A stretch of DNA of 64,000 bases from Mycolicibacterium sp. J2 (GCF_026240945.1 NZ_JAPFPY010000002.1:62001-126000); one strand, 5' to 3'; counted from the stretch's first letter, positions 38,086-47,319 are shown. Numbers and translations are program-made. Notes: a model not told the origin generated them from the sequence alone.

Positions 38086-39417
38086 ATGGATGCCACCGAT
38101 GTCGACAGTTTCGTGGATGCGTTGATCGACGATCTCGCGGCGACCCCCGCGCCGGACGACGAGGCTCAACGCACGTTGTTCCATCTCTTGGACTGTCCCC
38201 GGAGGCTTGTTGATGACGAGCCACTACTGACGGTGTTGGCGGCCGCGGTCGCCGCCCGAAACCTGCTCGACCATGTCATCTCGTCCGCCACCGCAGCGGC
38301 CGAGCGGCTCCGAATCCCGGCACGACGGCATCTGCGTTCGGGGGCTGATCTGCTGACCACCCTCGGAATGGCCCCTGCCGCAGCACAACGCGCCGCAAGG
38401 GTCGGCCGCGCCGCGCACACTCTGCCCGCGCTCACCGCGGCCCAGCGGCTGGGCGGAATCGGTATCGAATTCGCCGACGCCGTGGGGCGGGGGACCGTCC
38501 ACATCGACAAGCGGACCCCGCTGTCGGAGGCGGATCGTGCCGGGGTTGTGCGGCAGCTGATGGTTCAGGCCAGCCCCGCAGACGTGGCGAAGAAGGCCCG
38601 TGCCATCGCCATCGATCGGGCCGCGGCGCTTCCCGCCGAGCACGGCGCCGTACCAGTCGCTGAGAACGTCGACCTCAACAAGATGACGTTGGCACACAAC
38701 GACGACGGCCGGGTGAGTGCCACGCTGGACCTCGACATCCTCACCGGCGAGGAACTGTGCGCTGCGTTGGATCCGTTGTGCCGGCCAGTGCCCTTGCCGG
38801 ACGGCTCCCCGGATCCCCGCCCGGTGGGGAGGCGGCGCGCCGACGCATTCGGGCAGCTGCTGCGCACCTACCTGTCGCACTCGGCGCGCCCGATGTCCGG
38901 TGGCGTGCTGCCGCACGTCACCCTGATCCGGTCGACTGCCTCGCAGCCGGCCACGTCACAGGGTGACCGGGTGGACGACCTCGGATTCGGTGGCCCGGTC
39001 AGCCCCGTGACCGCGGAGCTGATTTCCTGCGACTGCACCCGGACCTCGGTGACCGTCGACGGCGCCGGTGTGCCGCTGGACGTGGGGCGCAGCGAGCGGC
39101 TGTTCACTCCCGCGCTTCGCAAAGGGCTGGCCGTCCGCGATCGTGGTTGCGCGTTCCCCGGCTGCGGACGACCGGTGTCCTGGTGCGACGCCCACCATAT
39201 GCAGCCCTGGAGTCAAGGAGGAACAACCAGTCTGGACAACGGGATCCTGCTGTGCCGGTGCCACCACACCCTGATTCACCACAGCCGTTGGCAGGTCTAT
39301 CTCGGCCACGACCGCCACCCCTGGTTCATTCCGCCCCACGACCCGGGAGGCTTTGAACCCGCACACCTGCCCTCGCACGCCCGACGGACCATGACCGACC
39401 TGCCTGCGGCCGCATGA
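38086..39417 (+). CDS. 13E12 repeat family HNH endonuclease (DUF222)
   Basis: A 443-aa protein of the mycobacterial 13E12 REP family: a long helical DUF222 domain (residues about 20-330) followed by a C-terminal HNH domain. The HNH signature is CAFPGCGRPVSWCDAHHMQPWSQGG (split here around the first Cys pair and the HH), then NGILLCRCHHTLIHH. Zinc-binding Cys pairs flank the HNH core. The start ATG 38086 (MDATDVDSF) is favoured over an in-frame ATG 36 bases earlier. Several 13E12 genes are DNA-damage inducible, which agrees with the upstream SOS box. The role is not established. Confidence 0.9.
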   Translation: MDATDVDSFVDALIDDLAATPAPDDEAQRTLFHLLDCPRRLVDDEPLLTVLAAAVAARNLLDHVISSATAAAERLRIPARRHLRSGADLLTTLGMAPAAAQRAARVGRAAHTLPALTAAQRLGGIGIEFADAVGRGTVHIDKRTPLSEADRAGVVRQLMVQASPADVAKKARAIAIDRAAALPAEHGAVPVAENVDLNKMTLAHNDDGRVSATLDLDILTGEELCAALDPLCRPVPLPDGSPDPRPVGRRRADAFGQLLRTYLSHSARPMSGGVLPHVTLIRSTASQPATSQGDRVDDLGFGGPVSPVTAELISCDCTRTSVTVDGAGVPLDVGRSERLFTPALRKGLAVRDRGCAFPGCGRPVSWCDAHHMQPWSQGGTTSLDNGILLCRCHHTLIHHSRWQVYLGHDRHPWFIPPHDPGGFEPAHLPSHARRTMTDLPAAA

Positions 39418-39484
39418 CCGCGTCGGACGCACCTTGACAACTCCACAGTGACCCCGCGCCCGCGGCGTGCGACCGGAAGCTCGA

Positions 39485-41419
39485 CTAGAAGGTGTTGGCC
39501 AACCGGTCGGCGAGGATGTTCGCGAAGCGTGCCGGATCGTCGAGTGAACCGCCCTCAGCGAGCAGTGCTGTGCCGTACAGCAATTCGGCGGTATCGCTGA
39601 GCCCCTCCGCTCCGGCCGCCAAGGCGTCTCGCAGCCCGGTGACCAGTGGGTGATCGGGGTTGAGCTCCAGGATGCGCTTGCCGACGGGCACGTCCTGGCC
39701 CGACGCACGGTACATGCGGGCCAACTGCGGGGTGATGCCGAACGTGTCGGTGATCAAGCAGGCCGGTGAGGACGTCAACCGCGTCGACAGTCGGACCTCC
39801 TTGACGTGCTCGTCGAGCGTTTGTTGAAGCCACGTCAGCAGATCGGCGAAGTCCGCGCGCTCGGAGTCCGAAGCCGAGTCGTCCTTGGCGCCAAGGTCGA
39901 CTTCGCCCTTGGCCACCGACTGCAACGTCTTGCCTTCGAACTCGGGGACCGTCTCGACCCACACCTCGTCGACCGGGTCGGTGAGCAGCAGCACCTCGTA
40001 GCCCTTGGCCCGGAATGCCTCCAGATGCGGCGAGCGCTCCAGCAGTTGGCGCGATTCACCAGTGGCGTAGAAGATCTGGTCCTGATCTTCTTTCATCCGC
40101 GAGACGTAGCCGGCCAGGGTGGTCGGAACATCCTCGGAGAACGTGGAGGCAAACGACGACAACGCCAGCACCGTGTCGCGGTTATCGGTGTCGGAGAGCA
40201 GGCCCTCCTTGAAGGCCCGGCCGAATTGCGTCCAAAACGTCGTGTAATCGTCGGGACGGTTGGTCTGGAGGTCCTTGATCGCCGCCAGCACCTTCTTGGT
40301 CAGGCTGCGCCGGATCACCTTGATCTGGCGGTCCTGCTGCAGGATCTCGCGGGACACGTTGAGCGACATGTCCTGCGCGTCGACGACACCCTTGACGAAC
40401 CGCAGGTATTCGGGCATGAGCTCGTCGCAGTCGCCCATGATGAAGACGCGCTTGACGTACAGCTGTACACCGGTGCGCGCGTCGCGGTTGAACAGATCGA
40501 ACGGCGCCTGCGAGGGGATGAACAGCAGCGCCTGGTATTCGAAGGTGCCCTCGGCCTTCATCGTGATGACATCGAGCGGCTCATCCCACGCGTGGGCGAT
40601 GTGCCGGTAGAACTCGTGGTACTCCTCATCGGAGACCTCGCTCTTGGGCTTGGCCCACAGCGCAGTGCGGGAGTTGATCGTCTCGGTCTCGACGGTCACG
40701 GTCGGCTCCGTGCTGTTCTCGCCGTCGTCCCCGCCGTCCTCCCCGGTGGCAGGGACCGTCTTCTCGACCTCCATCCGGATCGGCCAGGAGATGAAGTCGG
40801 AGTACTTCTTGACCAGCTGCCGGATCTTCCAGGGCGCGGTGTAGTCGTGCAGTTCGTCGTCGGCGTCCTCGGGCTTCAGGTGCAAGGTGACCGACGTGCC
40901 CTGAGGCGCGTCGTCGACGGTGGCGATGGTGTAGGTGCCGTCACCACTGGACTCCCAACGAGTGGCGGTGTTCTCGCCGGCCTTCCGAGTCAGCAGCACG
41001 ACGGAGTCGGCGACCATGAACGTCGAGTAGAACCCGATGCCGAACTGGCCGATGAGGTCGGTCGCATCACCGGCCTGCTGGGCCTCACTCAGCTTGCGGC
41101 GCAGCTCACCGGTCCCGGACTTGGCCAGGGTGCCGATCAGGTCGACCACCTCGTCGCGGGACATGCCGATCCCGTTGTCGCGGATGGTCAGTGTCCTGGC
41201 GGAGGCATCGGGATCGATGTCGATGTGCAGATCCGACGTGTCGACGTCCAGATCCTTGTCCTGGTACGCCGCCAGCCGGAGCTTGTCCAGCGCATCGGAG
41301 GCGTTGGAGATCAGCTCCCGCAGGAACGAGTCCTTGTTGGAGTAGATGGAGTGCACCATCAACTGCAGAAGCTGACGTGCCTCGGCCTGAAATTCTCTGT
41401 GTTCGACCTGCTCGCTCAC
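39485..41419 (-). CDS. htpG: Molecular chaperone Hsp90
   Basis: Bacterial Hsp90, 644 aa, an ATP-driven homodimeric chaperone. The N-terminal GHKL ATPase domain shows NASDALDKLR (catalytic region), DNGIGMS, and GQFGIGFYSTFMVAD. The middle domain has GVVDAQDMSLNVSRE with the catalytic Arg region, and the C-terminal dimerisation domain is complete. An acidic, Gly-rich insert (TGEDGGDDGEN) lies between the first two domains. The GTG start at 41419 has TACTAT six bases upstream, so the message is probably leaderless. It is convergent with the HNH gene. In M. tuberculosis htpG lies elsewhere, so its place here is a rearrangement. Confidence 0.97.
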   Translation of the reverse strand: MSEQVEHREFQAEARQLLQLMVHSIYSNKDSFLRELISNASDALDKLRLAAYQDKDLDVDTSDLHIDIDPDASARTLTIRDNGIGMSRDEVVDLIGTLAKSGTGELRRKLSEAQQAGDATDLIGQFGIGFYSTFMVADSVVLLTRKAGENTATRWESSGDGTYTIATVDDAPQGTSVTLHLKPEDADDELHDYTAPWKIRQLVKKYSDFISWPIRMEVEKTVPATGEDGGDDGENSTEPTVTVETETINSRTALWAKPKSEVSDEEYHEFYRHIAHAWDEPLDVITMKAEGTFEYQALLFIPSQAPFDLFNRDARTGVQLYVKRVFIMGDCDELMPEYLRFVKGVVDAQDMSLNVSREILQQDRQIKVIRRSLTKKVLAAIKDLQTNRPDDYTTFWTQFGRAFKEGLLSDTDNRDTVLALSSFASTFSEDVPTTLAGYVSRMKEDQDQIFYATGESRQLLERSPHLEAFRAKGYEVLLLTDPVDEVWVETVPEFEGKTLQSVAKGEVDLGAKDDSASDSERADFADLLTWLQQTLDEHVKEVRLSTRLTSSPACLITDTFGITPQLARMYRASGQDVPVGKRILELNPDHPLVTGLRDALAAGAEGLSDTAELLYGTALLAEGGSLDDPARFANILADRLANTF

Positions 41420-41443
41420 CCGGCCATAGTAAAACTGGCCGAG

Positions 41444-42973
41444 CTACCCGAACTGGACACCCTGGGCGAGCGGCAGCTCGGAGGAGTAGTTGACGGTGTT
41501 GGTCGCCCGGCGCATATAGGCCTTCCACGAATCCGACCCCGACTCGCGGCCACCCCCCGTCTGCTTCTCACCGCCGAACGCGCCGCCGATCTCGGCGCCT
41601 GAGGTACCGATGTTGACGTTGGCGATCCCGCAGTCCGAGCCGTCAGCCGCCATGAATCGTTCTGCCTCGCGGATGTCGGTGGTGAAGATGGCCGATGAAA
41701 GGCCTTGGGGCACCGCGTTGTTGAGTTCGATCGCTTCATCGAGGGTGTCGTAGGTCAGCACGTAGAGGATCGGGGCGAAGGTCTCGTCGTGCACCACCGA
41801 GGTCTGGGCGGGCATCTGCACCACCGCAGGCCGCACGTAGTAGGAGCCCTCCCCGAGATCGACGCGCTCTCCGCCGACCACCGCACCGCCGTCGGCGCGG
41901 GCCTGCTCCAGCGCGGCCACCATGTCCCGGTAGGCGCGCTCGTGCACCAACGGGCCGACCAGGGTGCCGTCGGCGGCGGGGTTGCCCACCGGCAGGCTGC
42001 GGTAGGCCGCGGTGATCCGGTCGACCAAGTCATCGGCGACCGACCGGTGCGCGATCACCCGGCGCAGGGTGGTGCAGCGCTGCCCGGCGGTGCCGGCCGC
42101 AGAGAACACGATGCCGCGCAACGCCAGATCGAGATCGGCCGACGGCGTGACGATCGCGGCGTTGTTGCCGCCGAGCTCCAGCAGCACCTTGCCGAACCGC
42201 CGCGCGACCCGGGGGCCGACCTCGCGACCCATCCGCACCGACCCGGTGGCGCTCACCAGCGCCACCCGCGGATCGTCGACCAGCAGTTCGCCGATCTCCC
42301 TGCCGCCCTGGATCAATCGGCAGATCTGCTGCGGTGCGCCGACGTCGGCCGCGGCGCGCTCGACCAGTGCCTGACACGCCAGCGCCGTCAGCGGGGTGAG
42401 CTCGGACGGTTTCCACACCACCGTGTCGCCGCACACCAGCGCGACGGCGGTGTTCCATGCCCACACTGCGACCGGGAAGTTGAAGGCGGTGATCACGCCG
42501 ACCACGCCGAGCGGATGCCAGGTCTCCATCAACCGGTGGCCGGGACGTTCGGAGGCGATGGTCTTGCCGTACAGCTGCCGGGACAACCCGACGGCGAACT
42601 GGCAGATGTCGATCATCTCCTGCACCTCGCCGAGAGCTTCGGAGGTGATCTTGCCTGCTTCGACGGTGACCAGGGTGGCCAGGTCGGCCTTGTGTTCGAC
42701 CAGCAGCTCGCCGAGTCGCGCCACGACCTGACCGCGCACCGGGGCCGGGGTGGTGCGCCAGGCGGTGAAGGCATCGGCGGCTTGGGCGATGACGGAGTCG
42801 GCGTCGGCGACCGAGGTCTCGGCGATGGTGAACAGCACCTCCCCGGTGATGGGGGTGCTGGCAGGCAGGCCCGCCTGCGCCTCGGTGAGATCGGCGCCGA
42901 TGGCCTGCAGCGCCAAGCGCACCCGGTCACGTAATTCACCGGCGGTGGGCAGGGTGGATTGCATGGTGGTCAT
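41444..42973 (-). CDS. pcd: L-piperidine-6-carboxylate / aminoadipate semialdehyde dehydrogenase
   Basis: NAD-dependent aldehyde dehydrogenase, 509 aa, matching the Pcd type that oxidises piperideine-6-carboxylate (the cyclised lysine-derived semialdehyde) to 2-aminoadipate. Visible are ITAFNFPVAVWAWNTA, WKPSELTPLTALA, LELGGNNAA (Glu), AAGTAGQRCTTLRR (catalytic Cys) and FAPILYV. The ATG at 42973 overlaps the stop of the DUF1338 gene. The nearby lat and lrp genes give the lysine context. Loss of the neighbouring pathway would leave the specificity open, since other ALDHs share these motifs. Confidence 0.93.
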   Translation of the reverse strand: MTTMQSTLPTAGELRDRVRLALQAIGADLTEAQAGLPASTPITGEVLFTIAETSVADADSVIAQAADAFTAWRTTPAPVRGQVVARLGELLVEHKADLATLVTVEAGKITSEALGEVQEMIDICQFAVGLSRQLYGKTIASERPGHRLMETWHPLGVVGVITAFNFPVAVWAWNTAVALVCGDTVVWKPSELTPLTALACQALVERAAADVGAPQQICRLIQGGREIGELLVDDPRVALVSATGSVRMGREVGPRVARRFGKVLLELGGNNAAIVTPSADLDLALRGIVFSAAGTAGQRCTTLRRVIAHRSVADDLVDRITAAYRSLPVGNPAADGTLVGPLVHERAYRDMVAALEQARADGGAVVGGERVDLGEGSYYVRPAVVQMPAQTSVVHDETFAPILYVLTYDTLDEAIELNNAVPQGLSSAIFTTDIREAERFMAADGSDCGIANVNIGTSGAEIGGAFGGEKQTGGGRESGSDSWKAYMRRATNTVNYSSELPLAQGVQFG

Positions 42974-44196
42974 GATGCCGCCTTCTGGTAGAGATCGTAA
43001 GGATCGTGGATGTGGTGGCCGATCGCGCCGGCCAGCCAGTCGAGGCTGTAGTGGGGCGTGTCGGTGGTGTCAGCGATGTCGGCGGTATCGGCGACGTTGG
43101 CGTCGCGATCCAGGTTGGACCGGAAGATGCCCGCCGCCGATGCGGGCAGGAAGTCCTCGTAGACAACGGGTTTGGCCGGGTCGCCGCCGACGTAGTAGGC
43201 CAGGCCGGCGGCGGCCATCTCGGCATCGGTGCCGGGGAAGTAGTCGTTCCAGCGGGCCGGGTCGGCCATGGCGGTGTCGTAACGCTGTCGGCCGAGCGGG
43301 GTGAGCGCGACTCCGCGGGCCTCGACCTCGCCGAAACGCACCCGTAGCGCGCCGTCAAACTCGGCACCGTCGACCCCGCGGAACCGACGCGGCTCCGCGA
43401 GCGCCCGAAAAGACGTCTGCCGCAGTAACACCGCGGGCCCATCGGTACGCGGTGGACCCTGGATAGCGTCGATCATCGTGATCCCGCGCGCCGTCATCCG
43501 CCGGTAGAGCTCGTCGATGTCCAGCACCCGCGGGGTCAGGTGATTGATATGGGTGGTGCCCACACCGGCGATATCGGCGGCCACTGCCGACACTGCGCTC
43601 AGTTCGTCGTACCAGGCCTTGTCGATGGGCGTCCGGGACAGGGCGAAGGCGGCGGTGGCACGGGCCACAAAGTCGTCCGCCTCGTCCGGGCGCGCCCCAC
43701 CGCCGTCGGCGATGCGACGCGCGTCGGCGATCAACGCGGGATCGAACAGCTGCCGCTGCGCCACGAACCGGTCTACCCTGTGCCGCAGGTCGGCGTCGAA
43801 GAACCGGGCATCGGCGGTGGCCAGCATCGAGGTGAACACCCGGAACGGGTTGAACTCCAACTCTTCTGCCTCGATCGGCCGGAATGCGGTGGAGACCACC
43901 GGCACCGGCGATGCGGCGTCGCGCAAGTCGTAGAAGCCGACCGGGTACATTCCGAACGCCGCGAAAAGGTCTGCGACATCGGCCATCTCGGCGGCACTGC
44001 CGACCCGGATGGCGCCGTGCCGCTCGGCGGTGACGCGCTGCAGCGAACCGAGCCGATCGCTGTCCGCGTCGCCGGCACAGTCGCGGTTCACCTCGGTGCT
44101 GACGTGTACCAGGGTGGTATAGGCGGGCACCTCGGCGCCGTACATGGCCGACAGTGCCGCGGCGAAGGCGGCGCGCAGCTGTGCAGGACGGATCAT
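42970..44196 (-). CDS. 2-oxoadipate dioxygenase/decarboxylase (DUF1338, HglS-like)
   Basis: A 408-aa protein of the DUF1338 family. HglS of Pseudomonas, an Fe(II) enzyme of this family, converts 2-oxoadipate to D-2-hydroxyglutarate with oxygen. The probable metal ligands are His in YTTLVHVSTEVN (about residue 31) and in GVGTTHINHLTPRVLDID, with a C-terminal Glu. The start is ATG 44196, 30 bp from the divergent lrp start. It overlaps pcd by ATGA and shares its transcript. With Lat and Pcd it completes a lysine to 2-aminoadipate to 2-oxoadipate to 2-hydroxyglutarate route, if a transaminase for aminoadipate exists elsewhere. Confidence 0.85.
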   Translation of the reverse strand: MIRPAQLRAAFAAALSAMYGAEVPAYTTLVHVSTEVNRDCAGDADSDRLGSLQRVTAERHGAIRVGSAAEMADVADLFAAFGMYPVGFYDLRDAASPVPVVSTAFRPIEAEELEFNPFRVFTSMLATADARFFDADLRHRVDRFVAQRQLFDPALIADARRIADGGGARPDEADDFVARATAAFALSRTPIDKAWYDELSAVSAVAADIAGVGTTHINHLTPRVLDIDELYRRMTARGITMIDAIQGPPRTDGPAVLLRQTSFRALAEPRRFRGVDGAEFDGALRVRFGEVEARGVALTPLGRQRYDTAMADPARWNDYFPGTDAEMAAAGLAYYVGGDPAKPVVYEDFLPASAAGIFRSNLDRDANVADTADIADTTDTPHYSLDWLAGAIGHHIHDPYDLYQKAAS

Positions 44197-44226
44197 GCGT
44201 GCGCGCCCCTGCGATACAGTCCGGCC

Positions 44227-44685
44227 ATGTCCGATGCCGACCATCTCGACGATATCGACCGGGCGCTGGTGCGCGAACTTCTCACCGACGGCCGGGCCAC
44301 CCTCGCGCATCTGGCGGCGACGGCGGGCTTGTCGGTGTCGGCGGTGCAGGCCCGGGTACGGCGGCTGGAATCGCGTGGCGTGGTCACCGGGTACGCGGCA
44401 CGCGTCGACCCCGAAGCGGTCGGCAACATGCTGTCGGCGTTCGTGGCCATCACCCCTCTCGATCCGTCTCAACCCGATGATGCGCCCGCCCGCCTGGAGC
44501 ACATTCCCGAGGTGGTGTCGTGCCACTCGGTCGCGGGCGAGGAGAGCTACATCCTGCTCGTGCGGGTGGTGTCGCCGCGGGGTCTGGAAGACCTGCTGCA
44601 ACAGATCCGGACAGCCGCCAACGTACGCACACGCAGCACGGTCATCTTACAGACTTTTTACGAAGGCCGCGAATATTTACCGTAG
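44227..44685 (+). CDS. lrpA: Lrp/AsnC family regulator
   Basis: Feast/famine regulator, 152 aa. The N-terminal helix-turn-helix (LDDIDRALVRELLTDG, then LAHLAATAGLSVSAVQARVRRLESRGVV) is followed by a RAM ligand domain (CHSVAGEESYILLVRV). The ATG at 44227 is preceded by TACAGT six bases upstream, a leaderless pattern. It is divergent from the DUF1338-pcd operon and transcribed with lat. Its stop codon lies inside a palindrome that could be its own operator. As in M. tuberculosis, where LrpA sits beside lat, it probably senses lysine or another amino acid and controls both operons. Confidence 0.93.
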   Translation: MSDADHLDDIDRALVRELLTDGRATLAHLAATAGLSVSAVQARVRRLESRGVVTGYAARVDPEAVGNMLSAFVAITPLDPSQPDDAPARLEHIPEVVSCHSVAGEESYILLVRVVSPRGLEDLLQQIRTAANVRTRSTVILQTFYEGREYLP

Positions 44686-44691
44686 ATATTC
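44671..44691. promoter_or_regulatory. Palindrome in lrp-lat junction, likely Lrp operator
   Basis: Arms GAATAT and ATATTC, with TAC and GTA inner pairs, give 18 of 21 symmetric positions centred near 44681. A partial copy (CCGTAAATATTGC) follows at 44711-44723 just before the lat -10 region. AT-rich imperfect palindromes of this type are usual Lrp binding sites. Confidence 0.55.
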
Positions 44692-44725
44692 CTGTTGTCG
44701 ATAGGCCACACCGTAAATATTGCGT

Positions 44726-44731
44726 TAGTAT
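44726..44731 (+). promoter_or_regulatory. lat -10 hexamer (leaderless promoter)
   Basis: TAGTAT ends seven bases before the lat ATG, so transcription should start at or next to the start codon. The half operator at 44711-44723 lies just upstream of it, where bound Lrp would affect polymerase. Confidence 0.5.
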
Positions 44732-44738
44732 CGCGGGC

Positions 44739-46073
44739 ATGACTGCTGTCCTGCCCGACCGTGACGTCTCCGTATCCGCCGGCGAGGTGCCCGCTGTCCT
44801 GAGCCGCAGCATCCTGGCCGACGGGTTCGACTTCGTGCTCGACACCGAGCGGTCCGGTGGTTCCTATCTGGTCGACGCGCGCAGCGGTGCGCGCTACCTC
44901 GACATGTTCACCTTCTTCGCCTCCTCGGCGCTGGGTATGAACCATCCCGCGCTGACCAGTGCCGCGGCGCGCGCAGAACTGGGCGCTGTCGCGGTGAACA
45001 AACCGAGCAACTCCGACATCTACAGCGTGCCCATGGCCCGGTTCGTCGACACGTTCGCCAGGGTGCTCGGCGACCCCGCGCTGCCGCACCTGTTCTTCAT
45101 CGACGGGGGAGCGTTGGCGGTGGAGAACGCGCTGAAGGTGGCCTTCGACTGGAAGAGTCGGCACAACGAGGCGCTGGGCAGAACCGCCCCGGGCACCCGC
45201 GTATTGCATCTGCGCGGCGCCTTCCACGGCCGCAGCGGATACACCATGTCGCTGACCAACACCGACCCCAACAAGGTGGCCCGGTTCCCGAAGTTCGACT
45301 GGCCGCGCATCGACGCACCGTATCTGCGGCCGGGTGTCGACCCCGTGGAACTGGAGGCCGAATCGCTGCGACAGGCGCGCGCGGCATTCGAGCGCTTCCC
45401 CGATGACATCGCCTGCTTCGTCGCCGAGCCGATCCAGGGGGAGGGCGGCGACCGGCACCTGCGTCCCGAGTTCTTCGCGGCGATGCGCGAACTGTGCGAC
45501 GAGTTCGACGCCTTGCTGATCTTCGACGAGGTGCAGACCGGATGCGGGATGACCGGCACCGCATGGGCTTACCAACAGTTGGGGGTGCGGCCTGACGTGG
45601 TGGCATTCGGCAAGAAGACGCAGGTGTGCGGGGTGATGGCCGGCGGCCGTGTCGCCGAGGTGCCCGACAATGTGTTCGCCGTCAGCTCGCGGATCAACTC
45701 CACCTGGGGCGGCAACCTCACTGATATGGTGCGGTCCCGGCGCATCCTCGAGGTGATCGAGGCCGACGGGCTGGTCGACAATGCCCGGGTGCTCGGTGCC
45801 TACCTGCTGGACCAATTGCGGTCACTGGCAATCGAATTCCCGGATGTCGTGCTCGATCCGCGGGGTCGGGGCCTGATGTGTGCCTTCAGCATGCCCACGA
45901 CGGAGCTGCGTGACGAGGTGATCCGCACGCTGTGGGACCGGCACGTCATCATGCTGCCCAGCGGGGTGGATTCGGTGCGGTTCCGGCCGGCTCTGACGGT
46001 GACGACGGCCGAGCTGGACGCCGCCATCGACGCGGTTCGAGCCGCGGTCCGGGACGTGTTGCGCGCGACCTAA
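44739..46073 (+). CDS. lat: L-lysine epsilon-aminotransferase
   Basis: PLP-dependent class III aminotransferase, 444 aa. It transfers the epsilon-amino group of lysine to 2-oxoglutarate, giving aminoadipate semialdehyde that cyclises to piperideine-6-carboxylate. It is known for strong induction in non-replicating M. tuberculosis. FIDGGALAVENALKVAF, AFHGRSGYTMSLT, AEPIQGEGGDRH, FDEVQTGCGMTGTAWAY and the PLP lysine in AFGKKTQVCGVMAGG are all present. The ATG at 44739 begins MTAVLPDRDVSV; the longer upstream frame is part of lrp's shadow. It overlaps the convergent citrate-synthase gene by four bases. Confidence 0.95.
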   Translation: MTAVLPDRDVSVSAGEVPAVLSRSILADGFDFVLDTERSGGSYLVDARSGARYLDMFTFFASSALGMNHPALTSAAARAELGAVAVNKPSNSDIYSVPMARFVDTFARVLGDPALPHLFFIDGGALAVENALKVAFDWKSRHNEALGRTAPGTRVLHLRGAFHGRSGYTMSLTNTDPNKVARFPKFDWPRIDAPYLRPGVDPVELEAESLRQARAAFERFPDDIACFVAEPIQGEGGDRHLRPEFFAAMRELCDEFDALLIFDEVQTGCGMTGTAWAYQQLGVRPDVVAFGKKTQVCGVMAGGRVAEVPDNVFAVSSRINSTWGGNLTDMVRSRRILEVIEADGLVDNARVLGAYLLDQLRSLAIEFPDVVLDPRGRGLMCAFSMPTTELRDEVIRTLWDRHVIMLPSGVDSVRFRPALTVTTAELDAAIDAVRAAVRDVLRAT

Positions 46074-47287
46074 TTCGAGCGCTTACCCACATACACGCCC
46101 TCGGGCCGGAACCGCAGCATCGGTTCGTCGTACTCTTCCAGCGCGTGCGCCACCCAGCCCGCGATCCTGGCGATGCCGAAGACGGTTTCCGGCGCGTCGG
46201 CGGGCATCCGGAATTGCAATGCCATCGCCGCCAGCGCGAGATCAGAATTGACGAAATCGCCTGCCGAAGAGATGGTTTCGACGGCGGCGTGCACCCGGGC
46301 GCCGCCGCCGGCACGCGCCAGCAGGTCCAGTAGGGCCAGTGCGCGTGGATCATGCTCGCGGTAGATGCGGTGCCCGGTGCCCGGAATGCGCTCCCCGGCG
46401 CGCAGGCTCGCGGCCAGCGCGGTGACCGGATCGGCCAGCGCAGCGCGCAGATAGCGGTAGGCAGCGGTGGCCGCACCACCATGCATGGGCGCGTCCAGCG
46501 CGGCCAGCCCCGCGGCAACAACCGAATACACGCCGGCTCGGGCACTGGCGGCGACCCGTGCGGCGACGGTACTGGCCGCCAGGTCGTGGTCGGCCAGCAG
46601 CACCAGGGCGGCGTTCAACACGCCCACTCGCGCGGGCGTCGCGGCCAACGGCGAGAGCTTGGGCCACAGTCTTTTTGCGTATGACCCGGTGGTGATGTCG
46701 CCGCCCGCGGTGGGCAGCGCAGCCGACACCGCTTCCAGGATCTGCATCGCCTTGGTGGCCACCACCGGACCGGTGCGCTGATGGCGCAACGGATCTGCCG
46801 CGCCGGCGAGGTCGACCGCAATGCGCACCACGTCAAGCAACCCGGCGGTATCCGGCAGGGCCGCCCGCAGGTGGGTGGCCGCACCCTCGTCCAGCGGTGA
46901 CCGCTGCGCCGGTACGTCGTGCCCCCACAACAACCGTGCTACGTCGAGGAAATCCCGGCTCACCAGTTCACGGGCCGGGATGCCGCGGTAACACAGTTCG
47001 TCGCCGGAGAGCGAGGTGAGCTGGGTGCGTATCCGCTCCACCACCCCGGCCGGCGGGCGGGTCCGCACACCGGCACCGGCCAACGCTTCGACCTCGTCGA
47101 CGGCGAACACGCTGCCGCGCACCCCGGCGATGCGCACGCTGTGTAACCGGCCGCGGCTGACATAGGCGTACACCGATTCGCGTTTGATCCCGAGCACCTT
47201 GGCCACCTGTGCGGTGCTCAGGTAATCGTGCCCGTCGTGGTCGATCGCAGCAGGCCAGCGCCGCGTGTGTCGCCGGTGCGCTGCCAT
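46070..47287 (-). CDS. Citrate-synthase-family protein with N-terminal helix-turn-helix
   Basis: A 405-aa fusion. Residues about 20-75 are an excisionase/MerR-type DNA-binding motif (YLSTAQVAKVLGIKRESVYAYVSRGRLHS) with a wing (GSVFAVDEVEAL). The rest is a citrate-synthase fold with the catalytic histidines in APMHGGAATAAY and GTGHRIYREHDPR, and an Asp in VNSDLALAAMAL in the position of the catalytic Asp. It could be an active enzyme, a transcription factor sensing acyl-CoA or oxaloacetate, or both. It is divergent from a conventional citrate synthase with a TTGAC/GTCAA palindrome between them. I do not know a characterised homologue. Confidence 0.85.
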   Translation of the reverse strand: MAAHRRHTRRWPAAIDHDGHDYLSTAQVAKVLGIKRESVYAYVSRGRLHSVRIAGVRGSVFAVDEVEALAGAGVRTRPPAGVVERIRTQLTSLSGDELCYRGIPARELVSRDFLDVARLLWGHDVPAQRSPLDEGAATHLRAALPDTAGLLDVVRIAVDLAGAADPLRHQRTGPVVATKAMQILEAVSAALPTAGGDITTGSYAKRLWPKLSPLAATPARVGVLNAALVLLADHDLAASTVAARVAASARAGVYSVVAAGLAALDAPMHGGAATAAYRYLRAALADPVTALAASLRAGERIPGTGHRIYREHDPRALALLDLLARAGGGARVHAAVETISSAGDFVNSDLALAAMALQFRMPADAPETVFGIARIAGWVAHALEEYDEPMLRFRPEGVYVGKRSN

Positions 47288-47319
47288 CGCGACATCCCCT
47301 CATATTGATCGAGTCAACA

